Origin: Cognatishimia sp. 1_MG-2023
GTDB taxonomy: Bacteria > Pseudomonadota > Alphaproteobacteria > Rhodobacterales > Rhodobacteraceae
Length of the DNA: 64,000 nucleotides
Assembly (NCBI RefSeq): GCF_030548175.1
Contig: NZ_JAUORX010000013.1
Span: 1-64,000, forward strand
Direction: 5' to 3'
Position numbers and translations under genes: made by a program. Numbering within the stretch: the stretch's first letter is position 1; every line of letters begins with the position of its first letter. Under the pieces are notes generated by a model. It was not told where the DNA came from. It ran no database searches and saw nothing but the letters and a program-made list of their open reading frames with translations. Below, one piece after another: positions 28,556 through 37,288 of this stretch.

Positions 28556-29538
28556 GCAAGTATCAAGTTGTCGGTATCGGCAATGCAATCGTTGACGTGA
28601 TCAGCCAGTCGGATGATAGCTTTTTGGACCTGATGGGCATCCAAAAAGGGATCATGCAGCTGATCGAAAAAGAACGCGGTGAAACGCTGTATGGCGCGAT
28701 GACAAATCGCGTTCAGGCGCCGGGCGGTTCAGTGGCAAATACGTTGGCTGGTTTGGGTAATCTGGGCCTGACAACGGCTTTCATCGGCCGCGTGAATGGC
28801 GATGCCTTGGGCCAATTTTATGCACGTGAAATGATTGCGGGCGGGACTGACTTTCCAAATGACCCAGTAGAGGGTGGTGAGCTCCCAACGTCTAGGTCCA
28901 TGATCTTTGTGTCCCCAGATGGGGAACGTTCAATGAATACTTATTTGGGTATTTCCTCAGAACTGGGCCCAGAAGACGTTGCCGATGATGTAGCCGGGCA
29001 GGCGATGATTTTGTTCCTTGAGGGCTACCTCTACGACAAGCCAAGAGGCAAAGAGGCCTTTGAACGCGCGAATGCCCTCTGCCACGCCGGTGGCGGTAAG
29101 GCCGGCATTTCATTGTCTGACCCGTTCTGCGTAGATCGCCATCGCACCGATTTCCGTCGCCTGGTCAAAGAACTCGATTACGTGATCGGCAACGAACACG
29201 AATGGAAATCGCTATATGAGACCGATGATCTGGACGAGGCCCTGACGCAGGCAGCATCTGAGTCCGGTTTGATTGTATGCACCCGGTCCGGCAAAGAAGT
29301 CGTTCTTGTTCGTGGCGGTGAAAAGGTAACTGTGCCTGTAACGGAAATCGTTCCAGTGGATGCAACGGGGGCAGGTGATCAATTCGCAGCGGGCTTCCTT
29401 TATGGCTATGCCACGGGTCAAGATCTGAAAACCTGCGGGCGCATGGGCTGTGTCGCGGCGGCAGAAGTCATCAGCCACTACGGCGCGCGCCCTGAAACAG
29501 AGCTAAAGGCGCTGTTTGTAAAAGAAGGGTTGCTGTAA
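28552..29538 (+). CDS. Adenosine kinase (PfkB carbohydrate kinase family)
   Basis: The 328-aa ribokinase-fold kinase has the N-terminal GGSVANTLAGL substrate motif, the second PfkB signature DATGAGDQFAAGFLYG (about 277-292) with the catalytic Asp, and an adenosine-kinase-like lid. It phosphorylates adenosine to AMP or a related nucleoside or sugar. Overlap with nth by 4 bp implies co-translation. It is convergent with the sulfotransferase gene; the gap between them holds repeat copies d and e. Confidence 0.88.
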   Translation: MSKYQVVGIGNAIVDVISQSDDSFLDLMGIQKGIMQLIEKERGETLYGAMTNRVQAPGGSVANTLAGLGNLGLTTAFIGRVNGDALGQFYAREMIAGGTDFPNDPVEGGELPTSRSMIFVSPDGERSMNTYLGISSELGPEDVADDVAGQAMILFLEGYLYDKPRGKEAFERANALCHAGGGKAGISLSDPFCVDRHRTDFRRLVKELDYVIGNEHEWKSLYETDDLDEALTQAASESGLIVCTRSGKEVVLVRGGEKVTVPVTEIVPVDATGAGDQFAAGFLYGYATGQDLKTCGRMGCVAAAEVISHYGARPETELKALFVKEGLL

Positions 29539-29560
29539 GGCGCATGTTGTTGGGGGCGTA

Positions 29561-29586
29561 TTTTAGGTATTTGGATCAAGAAAAAA
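29561..29586 (-). repeat. 3'-end repeat element, copy d
   Basis: The minus strand reads TTTTTTCTTGATCCAAATAC then CTAAAA. It is the same core as copies c and f. It lies 23 bp past the adenosine kinase stop but is oriented as if following the minus-strand sulfotransferase gene. Confidence 0.8.
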
Positions 29587-29727
29587 CCTAATGATGCGCC
29601 CCATCCTCAACGCCGTTCAGCTCTGCGCTGATGCTACATCTTGGATGAGGCGGCTTTTCCTTGAGCGGTCATCGGCTCCTCAGCCTGTACCGCTCATCTA
29701 TTCAATTCGAAGAGCGTTAAAAATCCG

Positions 29728-29790
29728 TTTTTTCTTGACCGAAAATACCTCGGGGGTGAATTGGCAAAGCCAAAAGGGGGCAGAGCCCCC
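29728..29790 (+). repeat. 3'-end repeat element, copy e, with two hairpin modules
   Basis: The core TTTTTTCTTGACCGAAAATA plus CCTCGGGGG is followed by a hairpin TTGGC-AAA-GCCAA (29761-29773) and a second hairpin GGGGGC-AGA-GCCCCC (29776-29790). The layout matches copy f exactly, but the first stem has a different sequence. It ends 5 bp before the sulfotransferase stop. Confidence 0.85.
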
Positions 29791-29795
29791 TGCCT

Positions 29796-30614
29796 TTAGT
29801 CCCCAAGTTTCGCGTGGATTTCGTCTAGGTCGATTTCACCAATCGGGAGTTTGTTTCCCGGATTTTCGAAATCATATTTGAACAAGTCAAAGTCGCGTTT
29901 GTACATCTCGTAAACCAGATGCATCGACAGATCGTCAAAGTAGTCTTCGACTGGATGCGCGCGTTTGGGGCCGTGGCCTTCGGATTCGTTGAAACGGGGT
30001 ACCGCCGCCAGGTCGACGGGGTTTGGAACCTCAATCTGATCCAAGACACTTTGCATGCCTTCGTTGAATTGCTCTGTCCAGAAAATCTTGTCGTAGCGGC
30101 CACCGTTCACAATGAACGTGGACACATGACCAGAGCTGGCAGACCAGTGAATGTCAGGATCCATTGGGCGACGCCAGCGGATGGTGTCGCGGGCGAAAAG
30201 TAGAAACCGGCGGAAGCTTTGGATTTGGTCAAACTCTTGTTTGCCATCTTCGCCACCGACTTCTATGCCGTATTTTTGGATCAACATGGGCACCATATTC
30301 CCGCGATAGCGTTTGCCATTGCGTTGGATGCCGCAGATTTTGTCAAAGAAAGAACTTAGGATGCGCGTGTAAGGATTGCGAACACAGGTAAAGGCAAAGC
30401 TGTCGTGCCCATGCACCACTGAGCTGATGGATTCTTTACTGTCGTCATGCGCCCATTTGTGCAGACCGGTGGTTGCGTCGTGAATGTCACCGTCAAAATA
30501 TTCGCCATGATCAGAGTAGTACATAATCTGGCCAATGGTCGAACATGCACACTTTGGAACGACGCGATAAACGACGCTCTGACTTTCTGTCATCCACGTG
30601 CCCGGGAATCCCAT
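29796..30614 (-). CDS. Sulfotransferase family protein
   Basis: The 272-aa protein has a 5'-phosphosulfate-binding-like loop (VVPKCACSTIGQI, about residues 17-29) and a 3'-phosphate-binding-like segment (FTCVRNPYTRILSSFFDKI, about 76-94), the two PAPS contacts of carbohydrate sulfotransferases of the Sulfotransfer_2 type. It probably sulfates a surface glycan; no signal peptide is seen, so it would act in the cytoplasm. It is divergent from the GT14-like glycosyltransferase with 149 bp between them. Substrate unknown. Confidence 0.8.
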   Translation of the reverse strand: MGFPGTWMTESQSVVYRVVPKCACSTIGQIMYYSDHGEYFDGDIHDATTGLHKWAHDDSKESISSVVHGHDSFAFTCVRNPYTRILSSFFDKICGIQRNGKRYRGNMVPMLIQKYGIEVGGEDGKQEFDQIQSFRRFLLFARDTIRWRRPMDPDIHWSASSGHVSTFIVNGGRYDKIFWTEQFNEGMQSVLDQIEVPNPVDLAAVPRFNESEGHGPKRAHPVEDYFDDLSMHLVYEMYKRDFDLFKYDFENPGNKLPIGEIDLDEIHAKLGD

Positions 30615-30763
30615 ACTTCATGCCTCCGGCTTATTGTTGACCTAAGTTCTTCAGGCCACACTTTTATATAGACTTTAAAAAACCAAATTTCCCCGGTTTA
30701 TTCAATGTGTGTTAGCCTTTAATAGGTAAACAATCGGGTTAACATGGGGTTACAGTTTCAAAT

Positions 30764-32341
30764 ATGGCAAAGATCGCATTTATACTTCTATGCCATAAAG
30801 ACCCCGAAGCGGTCATTCAGCAAGCAGAACAGTTGACGGCAACCGGCGATTGCATGGCGATTCACTTTGATGCCAGCGCGAATCCAGAATTTTTCAAACG
30901 AATTCAAGATGCTTTAGGGGGCAATCCCAACGTCACCTTTGCCACCAAACGTATCAAATGCGGTTGGGGGGAATGGACTTTGGTGCAAGCCACGCTTTAC
31001 GCGATGGAGGCTGCGCTTCGTGACTTTCCAAAGGCCACGCATTTTTACATGCTGTCCGGCGATTGCACGGCCATCAAGACCTCGGAATACGTTCATGACT
31101 ACTTAGACGAGCATGATTACGACTTTATTGAGAGTTTTGATTTCTTTGAAAGTGACTGGATCAAGACCGGGATGAAGGCCGAACGCCTGATTTACCGCCA
31201 CTTCTTTAATGAACGCGAAGACAAAACAAAGTTCTACGCGTCCTATAATTTGCAAAAGCGCCTTGGCCTAAAGCGTAAAATCCCAAGCGATATTCAGGTT
31301 CAAATTGGCAGCCAGTGGTGGTGCTTGCGTCGCCCCACTGTAGAAGCTGTGATGGACATGGTGCGTGACCGCAAAGATGTTATGCGCTTCTTTCGCACCA
31401 CTTGGATCCCGGACGAGACATTCTTTCAGACCCTTGTACGCCATCTGATTCCCGCGGATGAGATCAATACGCGTACGCTGACCTTCTTGATGTTTACGGA
31501 TTATGGCATGCCGTTGGTGTTCTACAATGACCACTACGACATGCTGCTGAATCAGGATTACCTATTCGCGCGCAAGATCAGCCCAGAGGCGGTTGAACTG
31601 AAAGAGCGGCTGGGAAAGCTATATGCAACGTCCAATGTCGAATTCAAAATTTCGGGCGAGGGGCCAAGCCTGTTCAAATTTGTCACAGGGCGGGGCCGAG
31701 TAGGCCGCCGCTTTGCCAATCGCTTCTGGGAAACCGAGGCGACCCTGGGTCGCGAGCGCGAGTTGATGATCCTTGTGTGCAAGAAGTGGCATGTGGCCAA
31801 GCGTTTCTTGGGTAAGATCAAGCAAGAGACAAATATTCCTGCGATCGACTATCTCTTCCACGAAGAGACGACCGAATTGCCCGATCTGGGCGGCATCCAA
31901 GCCACCATTGAAAAGCGCACGCGTCATCGTCGGGCTTTGATCCGTATGTTGTTTGATTATTTCCAGACAAATCGCATGATCATTTGCATGGATCCCGGGT
32001 CCATTGATCTGCTGCACGATTTTTACAATGACCGCTCCATCACGCGCGCCTTGGAAATCCAATGTGATTATTCCGAAGAATACCTAAAAGGGCACGCGGC
32101 CCGGATTGGTCTGGCGGGGGAGCAAACGCCAGAAGAGACGTTCAAGCGTATTCTGCCCACGATCCATCGCGACATCGAGGATGAGAGTGATCTGATCCGG
32201 GACGCCAACTTTGAGAATTACGGGCGTATTCGTGAAGCTGACGAATTCGGCGATTTCATATCGCCGATTGCAGAATTCCTATCTGTCAGCGATGACAAAG
32301 CCCGCGACATCGCAACAACGCCGCATTTGTTCGCTGACTAA
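30764..32341 (+). CDS. DUF5928/GT14-type (beta-1,6-N-acetylglucosaminyltransferase-like) glycosyltransferase
   Basis: The 525-aa protein has an N-terminal GT14 'branching enzyme' domain (about 1-270): AFILLCHKDPEAV, a Asp-containing HFDASAN, FYMLSGDCTAI and WWCLRRPTVEA followed by the catalytic-loop-like WIPDETFFQTL. The C-terminal part (about 280-525) corresponds to a domain I recognise as DUF5928, found with GT14 in Rhodobacterales. It should add an N-acetylhexosamine or xylose branch to a glycan. The divergent sulfotransferase suggests a joint role in a sulfated surface polysaccharide. Its 3' end overlaps the ABC ATPase gene head-on by 4 bp. Confidence 0.78.
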   Translation: MAKIAFILLCHKDPEAVIQQAEQLTATGDCMAIHFDASANPEFFKRIQDALGGNPNVTFATKRIKCGWGEWTLVQATLYAMEAALRDFPKATHFYMLSGDCTAIKTSEYVHDYLDEHDYDFIESFDFFESDWIKTGMKAERLIYRHFFNEREDKTKFYASYNLQKRLGLKRKIPSDIQVQIGSQWWCLRRPTVEAVMDMVRDRKDVMRFFRTTWIPDETFFQTLVRHLIPADEINTRTLTFLMFTDYGMPLVFYNDHYDMLLNQDYLFARKISPEAVELKERLGKLYATSNVEFKISGEGPSLFKFVTGRGRVGRRFANRFWETEATLGRERELMILVCKKWHVAKRFLGKIKQETNIPAIDYLFHEETTELPDLGGIQATIEKRTRHRRALIRMLFDYFQTNRMIICMDPGSIDLLHDFYNDRSITRALEIQCDYSEEYLKGHAARIGLAGEQTPEETFKRILPTIHRDIEDESDLIRDANFENYGRIREADEFGDFISPIAEFLSVSDDKARDIATTPHLFAD

Positions 32342-33270
32342 GCGCTGCGGGTTAGGTTCAAAAACACATCTTCAAGATCGGCTTGTTCGGTCTTGATGTC
32401 TTTGATGCGAATGCCTGAATCACGGACCAGACCCAGCACTGATTCTGCACTGGTGACACTGGTATGATACGCGAGTGCCAATGTACCGTTGTCTCTTAGC
32501 TCTGTCTTGATGTCAGGAAGTTCAGGCAACGTGCGAGGCATCTCTTCGGGCACAATGACCATCGTTTTGGCGTCCAGCCCACCGAGTAGGTTCGCCGTAC
32601 TGTCCTGCGCGATCTTTTCGCCATGGTTGATAATGGCGATCTCGTCACACATCTCTTCTGCTTCTTCCAGATAATGCGTGGTCAGAATAATGGTCGTGCC
32701 GCGCTCGCGGTTTAGCATGCGCACATTGTCCCACAGCATTTGCCGCAGCTCGATATCAACCCCGGCTGTTGGCTCATCCAACACCAAAACCTGCGGGCTA
32801 TGGACCAGCGCCTTGGCCAACAACAACCGCCGTCGCATGCCGCCCGATAGCGTACGCGCATAGGCATTGGCTTTGTCTTCTAAGCCCACAAGGCGCAAAA
32901 TTTCATCACTTTGCCGCTGCCGCTTCGGCACGCCATATAGGCCGGCCTGTACTTCCAAAGCATTGCGCGGTGAAAAGAACGGATCAACATTCAGCTCTTG
33001 CGGCATCACACCAATCGCAGCGCGGGATTGGCGCGGGCTGTCATCTTGATCAAACCCCCAAATGCGAACAGAGCCAGACGACTTGCGAACAAGCCCTGCC
33101 ATAATGTTGATTATAGTGGATTTTCCGGCACCATTTGGCCCCAAAAGGCCAAAAATAGATCCAGCCCGAATATTCAAATCGACACCTTTAAGGGCTTGTT
33201 TATCTGGCGCACCACCTTGGCCCGTATAGGTCTTGGTCAGACCTTGAATTTCAATGGCATTCTGAGTCAT
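32338..33270 (-). CDS. ABC transporter ATP-binding protein (ABC-2 type exporter, CcmA/YadG-like)
   Basis: The 310-aa ATPase has Walker A (GLLGPNGAGKSTIINIM, about 37-53), signature LSGGMRRRLLLAKALV and Walker B LVLDEPTAGVD, plus a C-terminal extension typical of drug/polysaccharide-export ATPases that pair with ABC-2 membrane proteins. I chose the ATG at 33270 (MTQNAIEIQGLTK). No permease gene is adjacent: the neighbours are the glycosyltransferase (convergent) and a zinc-finger protein (divergent), so its partner must lie elsewhere. Export of a surface glycan would suit the neighbours, but this is inference. Confidence 0.85.
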   Translation of the reverse strand: MTQNAIEIQGLTKTYTGQGGAPDKQALKGVDLNIRAGSIFGLLGPNGAGKSTIINIMAGLVRKSSGSVRIWGFDQDDSPRQSRAAIGVMPQELNVDPFFSPRNALEVQAGLYGVPKRQRQSDEILRLVGLEDKANAYARTLSGGMRRRLLLAKALVHSPQVLVLDEPTAGVDIELRQMLWDNVRMLNRERGTTIILTTHYLEEAEEMCDEIAIINHGEKIAQDSTANLLGGLDAKTMVIVPEEMPRTLPELPDIKTELRDNGTLALAYHTSVTSAESVLGLVRDSGIRIKDIKTEQADLEDVFLNLTRSA

Positions 33271-33354
33271 TGCGACACTTGCCCCCAGCGCGTTGATCAA
33301 TCATATTCGCCATAGCCAATACAGAGCGAAACGACAACCTGAAGGACCCGCCAA

Positions 33355-33537
33355 ATGACGATTGAAGCGCCTGAAACCAAGATCGTGGACAGCTACCGCG
33401 TGGCTTGTGACGGGGGCGAGGGGGCATTGGGCCATCCGCGCGTCTGGCTGAGCCTTCCGCATGACACCGGTGTTGTTGAATGCGGTTATTGCGACTGCAA
33501 GTTCGTGCACAAAGATCACGCCGAAAAAGCAGCCTAA
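33355..33537 (+). CDS. CHCC zinc-finger protein, NDUFS6-like
   Basis: The 60-aa protein carries the zf-CHCC pattern: Cys18, His26, then Cys43 and Cys46 ([10 protein letters not shown]). The family includes the 13-kDa/NDUFS6 accessory subunit of respiratory complex I, which is shared by mitochondria and alphaproteobacteria; free-standing bacterial members probably assemble with complex I. The ATG follows AAGGACC. It stands alone, divergent from the ABC ATPase gene, and is followed by repeat copy f. Confidence 0.82.
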   Translation: MTIEAPETKIVDSYRVACDGGEGALGHPRVWLSLPHDTGVVECGYCDCKFVHKDHAEKAA

Positions 33538-33574
33538 CCCTTAGGCCGCTGCAGTCACGGCACCGCCCCTCTGC

Positions 33575-33640
33575 TTTTTCTTGATCCAAATACCTCGGGG
33601 GGCGTGAAACTGTGTTTCACGCGATGGGGGCAGCGCCCCC
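33575..33640 (+). repeat. 3'-end repeat element, copy f, with two hairpin modules
   Basis: The core TTTTTCTTGATCCAAATACC plus TCGGGGG is followed by a 9-bp hairpin GCGTGAAAC-TGT-GTTTCACGC (33602-33622) and by GGGGGC-AGC-GCCCCC (33626-33640). The element lies downstream of the zinc-finger gene and reads in its direction. The first stem is unrelated in sequence to that in copy e while the order of modules is the same. Confidence 0.85.
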
Positions 33641-33647
33641 GCACGCA

Positions 33648-34307
33648 TCACAGATGCGTTTGCGCGTAATGGCGATCCGGTGTTTCCAAATGCGGGACCG
33701 CATTGAATTGCGTCAGGATAGGACGGTCCAATAAACTCTGCCAACGGTGCACCGAACTGTTCATGATCGCCATGCACATCCGCGACCAACCATCGACTTC
33801 CAGATTTAGCGTTTGACGCAACACCGTGCTGATCAACCCACCCGAGGTGATCACCAGCGCGCGCCCATCCCCGGCAGCAATGTCTTCGATCACCGCGCCA
33901 ACACGCCCAGAAAACGCGGCAAAGGTTTCGTCGACATTCTCAAGCTCATTATTGGACCATGCTGCCAAGACCTTCGGTAAATGGGCGGCAAATTCTTCAC
34001 GGCTGGTGGGATGCGCCGTGTTGAACTGCGCTTGCATGGCCTTTTCCAACGAAAAATACGGGAACTCATTCAAACGACTGTCCTGAACAATTTCCCCATA
34101 CCGCATCGCGCCAATCCCTTCGGCGGTTTCAATATGCCGCCGCATCGTGCCGCAAAACACGCGCTGATAGTGATCACCCGATTGCGCCAGATAATCGCCC
34201 AACCAACGCGCCTGTTGATGCCCCAAGTCTGACAGCTTGTCATAGTCCAGCTCGTCTCGCGCAGTTGTGTTGGCCTGTCCGTGTCGGATCAACGTCATTT
34301 GGGGCAT
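33648..34307 (-). CDS. Histidine phosphatase family protein
   Basis: The 219-aa protein has the phosphohistidine motif LIRHGQANTT near the N terminus (catalytic His about residue 8), the Glu/Arg region around MRRHIETAEGI, and the second active-site His replaced in position by the segment ALVITSGGLIST rather than the usual GH-x-G. That region has Ser-Gly-Gly where a His is expected, so activity deserves caution. The ATG at 34307 has AAGGAAAA upstream. Convergent with the zinc-finger gene. Confidence 0.8.
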   Translation of the reverse strand: MPQMTLIRHGQANTTARDELDYDKLSDLGHQQARWLGDYLAQSGDHYQRVFCGTMRRHIETAEGIGAMRYGEIVQDSRLNEFPYFSLEKAMQAQFNTAHPTSREEFAAHLPKVLAAWSNNELENVDETFAAFSGRVGAVIEDIAAGDGRALVITSGGLISTVLRQTLNLEVDGWSRMCMAIMNSSVHRWQSLLDRPILTQFNAVPHLETPDRHYAQTHL

Positions 34308-34509
34308 AGTGATTTTCCTTTTCCGCACCTAGGTAGGTCGCTTCGCCCAATCGCGAAAGAGGGTTTTTGGCTTGCGGCAGTTTATGTGTCGGCTTGGATG
34401 CTTTGCATGATCGCTTGCTAGATTGGCGTGAATCTTGTGTGGTGCGTCGCGAAAGAGGTGTTGGTGAAGCGGTTTTTGGTTAAATTGAACGTAATTAGAG
34501 GAGATCACC

Positions 34510-37284
34510 ATGTCCGCCAGCATCACATTCACATTGGATGGCCAGTCTGTCACAGCAGAAGAAGGCCAAACAATTTGGGAAGTGGCCAACGGTCGTGGGC
34601 TGATCATTCCACATTTGTGCCACAAGCCCGCACCGGGCTACCGCCCAGACGGCAACTGCCGCGCGTGTATGGTAGAGATCGAAGGCGAGCGTACCCTTGC
34701 GGCGTCCTGCATTCGCGAACCGGCCGAAGGCATGGTCGTAACAACCAACTCTAGCCGTGCAGAACGCGCACGTAAGATGGTGGTTGAAATGCTCTTGGCC
34801 GACCAACCGTCGCGCGACGAAAGCCACGATAAATCAAGCCACCTCTGGGATATGGCTGATTTGAATGGCGTCAGCGAAAGCCGATTTCCTAAACTCGAAG
34901 AGGGGCGCATCCCACTGTTGGATGATTCCCACGTCGCGATGAGCGTGAATTTGGATGCCTGTATTTCCTGCAGCCTCTGTGTTCAGGCCTGCCGCGAAGT
35001 GCAAGTGAACGACGTCATCGGCATGGCCGGCCGTGGTCACGAAGCCTATCCAACCTTTGATATTTCTGACCCAATGGGCACGTCCTCTTGCGTGGCCTGC
35101 GGTGAATGTGTGCAAGCCTGCCCGACCGGCGCTCTGATGCCCGCCACCGTGGTTGACGAAAATCAAGTGGGTGACAGCGCCGACTTTGACAGCGAAACCG
35201 AAAGCGTTTGCCCCTTCTGTGGTGTCGGCTGCAAAGTCTCGCTCAAGGTCAAAGATGGCAAAGTAAAATACGTCGAAGGCATCAATGGTCCCGCGAACGA
35301 GGGTCGCCTGTGCGTCAAAGGCCGGTTCGGCTACGATTACATTCATCATCCCCATCGTTTGACCAAACCACTGATCCGTCGTGGCGACGCGCCAGCCAAG
35401 GGTTTGAACGTCGATCCGGGCAACTTAGAGACACATTTCCGCGAAGCGACTTGGGAAGAGGCGTTGGATCTGGCCGCCAAAGGGCTGATCAAACTGCGCG
35501 AGGATGATCCGCGCAATGTGGCCGGTTTTGGTTCTGCCAAATGCACCAACGAAGAAGCCTACCTCTTCCAAAAGTTCATTCGCCAAGGCTTCAAACACAA
35601 CAACGTCGATCACTGTACACGCTTGTGTCACGCCTCTTCTGTGACCGCCCTGATTGAAAACGTCGGCTCCGGTGCCGTAACCGCAACTTTCAACGAAATC
35701 GAAAACGCGGATGTGGCGATTGTGATTGGGGCAAATCCAATCGAAAACCACCCCGTTGCGGCGACCTATTTTAAGCAATTCACCAAGCGCGGTGGCAAGC
35801 TGATCGTGATGGACCCGCGCGGTGTGGGTCTGCGCCGCTTTGCGGACGAAATGCTTCAGTTCCGGCCGGGCGCCGACGTAGCGATGCTGAACGCGATCAT
35901 GCATGTGATCGTCGAAGAAGAACTCTACGACAGCCAATACATCCATCGCTGGACAGACAATTGGCAGGCGGAAAAAGATCACCTGCGCCAGTTCTCACCA
36001 GACGCCATGGCAGAGATTTGTGGCATCGAACCCGACCAAATCCGCCGTGTGGCCCGTACCTTTGCCAATGCCAAGGCTGGCCTGATCTTTTGGGGTATGG
36101 GCGTATCGCAACACATCCACGGCACTGACAATTCGCGTTGCCTGATTTCGCTTGCCTTGATGACCGGTAATGTCGGCAAACCCGGCGCGGGTCTGCACCC
36201 ACTGCGGGGGCAGAACAACGTACAAGGCGCATCTGATGCGGGCTTGGTTCCAATGTTCTTGCCAGACTACCAGACAGTCACGTCCGATGATGTCCGCAAG
36301 TCATTCACGGATGTTTGGGGTGGGGGTGACTTCAGTAATGAAAAAGGCCTGACCGTCACAGAAATCGTGGATCAAGTATATGCGGGCAACATCAAGGGTA
36401 TGTATATTCAGGGCGAAAACCCCGCCATGTCTGACCCAGACGTCGATCACGCACGCGAGGCATTTGCCAAGCTAGAGCTGTTGATTGTTCAGGATATCTT
36501 CCTAACCGAAACCGCCAATTATGCAGACATCATTCTGCCAGCCTCTGCCCTTTATGAAAAAAACGGCACGGTCAGCAACACCAACCGGCAAGTACAGCGC
36601 GTGCGCCCCGCCGTGGCGCCTCCGGGTGAGGCACGCGAAGACTGGCGCATCACTGCAGAGCTTGGAAAGCGGATTGGCCTGCCATGGGACTATTCCGACG
36701 TCTCCGAAGTGTTTGCCGAGATGAAGCTTAACATGGCAAGCTTGAACAACATCACTTGGGAACGTTTGGAAACTGAAACCGTGACCTACCCTTCGTTGTC
36801 CCCAACTGATCCGGGGCAAGCGATTGTATTCGGCGATGGTTTCCCCATGCCTGATGGCCGCGCGCGCTTTACGCCCGCGTCTGTCATCGCACCGGATGAA
36901 GCACCAGATGACGAATACCCGATGATCATGACGACTGGTCGCCAGCTCGAACATTGGCACACGGGATCGATGACTCGCAGGTCTTTGGTGTTGGATACGG
37001 TAGAGCCTGAAGCAAACTGTTCTTTGCATCCCAAAACCCTGCGTAAGCTCGGTGTTGAACCGGGTGGCATGCTGCGCCTGACGACCCGTCGCGGCAGCAT
37101 CGACATCATGGCACGTGCAGATCGCGCCGTTGCCGAAGATATGGTGTTTGTGCCCTTTGCCTATGTCGAAGCCGCGGCCAATGTGCTGACCAATCCGGCG
37201 ATTGATCCTTACGGCAAAATCCCCGAATTCAAATTCGCGGCAGTTCGTGTAGAAAAAGCGGATACTGTCGTGGCTGCAGAGTAA
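34510..37284 (+). CDS. Formate dehydrogenase alpha subunit with N-terminal Fe-S domains
   Basis: The 924-aa molybdopterin oxidoreductase has a [2Fe-2S] ferredoxin domain (CHKPAPGYRPDGNCRACMVE, first ~90 residues), two [4Fe-4S] motifs (CISCSLCVQAC and CVACGECVQACPTGAL, about 155-215), the catalytic-domain cluster (CPFCGVGCKVSLKV), the bis-MGD domain and a C-terminal MopB-binding domain. The formate-specific segment VDHCTRLCHASS places Cys373 where E. coli FdhF has selenocysteine. GAGGAGATCACC precedes the ATG. It resembles FdsA/NAD-dependent enzymes, yet no FdsB/FdsG partner or FdhD/FdsC chaperone gene is adjacent. Confidence 0.85.
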   Translation: MSASITFTLDGQSVTAEEGQTIWEVANGRGLIIPHLCHKPAPGYRPDGNCRACMVEIEGERTLAASCIREPAEGMVVTTNSSRAERARKMVVEMLLADQPSRDESHDKSSHLWDMADLNGVSESRFPKLEEGRIPLLDDSHVAMSVNLDACISCSLCVQACREVQVNDVIGMAGRGHEAYPTFDISDPMGTSSCVACGECVQACPTGALMPATVVDENQVGDSADFDSETESVCPFCGVGCKVSLKVKDGKVKYVEGINGPANEGRLCVKGRFGYDYIHHPHRLTKPLIRRGDAPAKGLNVDPGNLETHFREATWEEALDLAAKGLIKLREDDPRNVAGFGSAKCTNEEAYLFQKFIRQGFKHNNVDHCTRLCHASSVTALIENVGSGAVTATFNEIENADVAIVIGANPIENHPVAATYFKQFTKRGGKLIVMDPRGVGLRRFADEMLQFRPGADVAMLNAIMHVIVEEELYDSQYIHRWTDNWQAEKDHLRQFSPDAMAEICGIEPDQIRRVARTFANAKAGLIFWGMGVSQHIHGTDNSRCLISLALMTGNVGKPGAGLHPLRGQNNVQGASDAGLVPMFLPDYQTVTSDDVRKSFTDVWGGGDFSNEKGLTVTEIVDQVYAGNIKGMYIQGENPAMSDPDVDHAREAFAKLELLIVQDIFLTETANYADIILPASALYEKNGTVSNTNRQVQRVRPAVAPPGEAREDWRITAELGKRIGLPWDYSDVSEVFAEMKLNMASLNNITWERLETETVTYPSLSPTDPGQAIVFGDGFPMPDGRARFTPASVIAPDEAPDDEYPMIMTTGRQLEHWHTGSMTRRSLVLDTVEPEANCSLHPKTLRKLGVEPGGMLRLTTRRGSIDIMARADRAVAEDMVFVPFAYVEAAANVLTNPAIDPYGKIPEFKFAAVRVEKADTVVAAE

Positions 37285-37288
37285 GCGG

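Larger units (their letters stand above)
29539..29795. other. Repeat-rich spacer between adenosine kinase and sulfotransferase genes
   Basis: No gene is apparent. Repeat copies d (29561-29586, minus) and e (29728-29790, plus) face each other. Between them a nested inverted repeat (TGAGCGGT 29662-29669 with ACCGCTCA 29689-29696, enclosing GGCT-CCTC-AGCC 29674-29685) could form a hairpin with an internal loop. Confidence 0.65.

Noticed and set aside
35611-35634. Selenocysteine in the formate dehydrogenase
   Set aside because: The codon at the key position is TGT (Cys), not TGA, and the frame has no internal stop.
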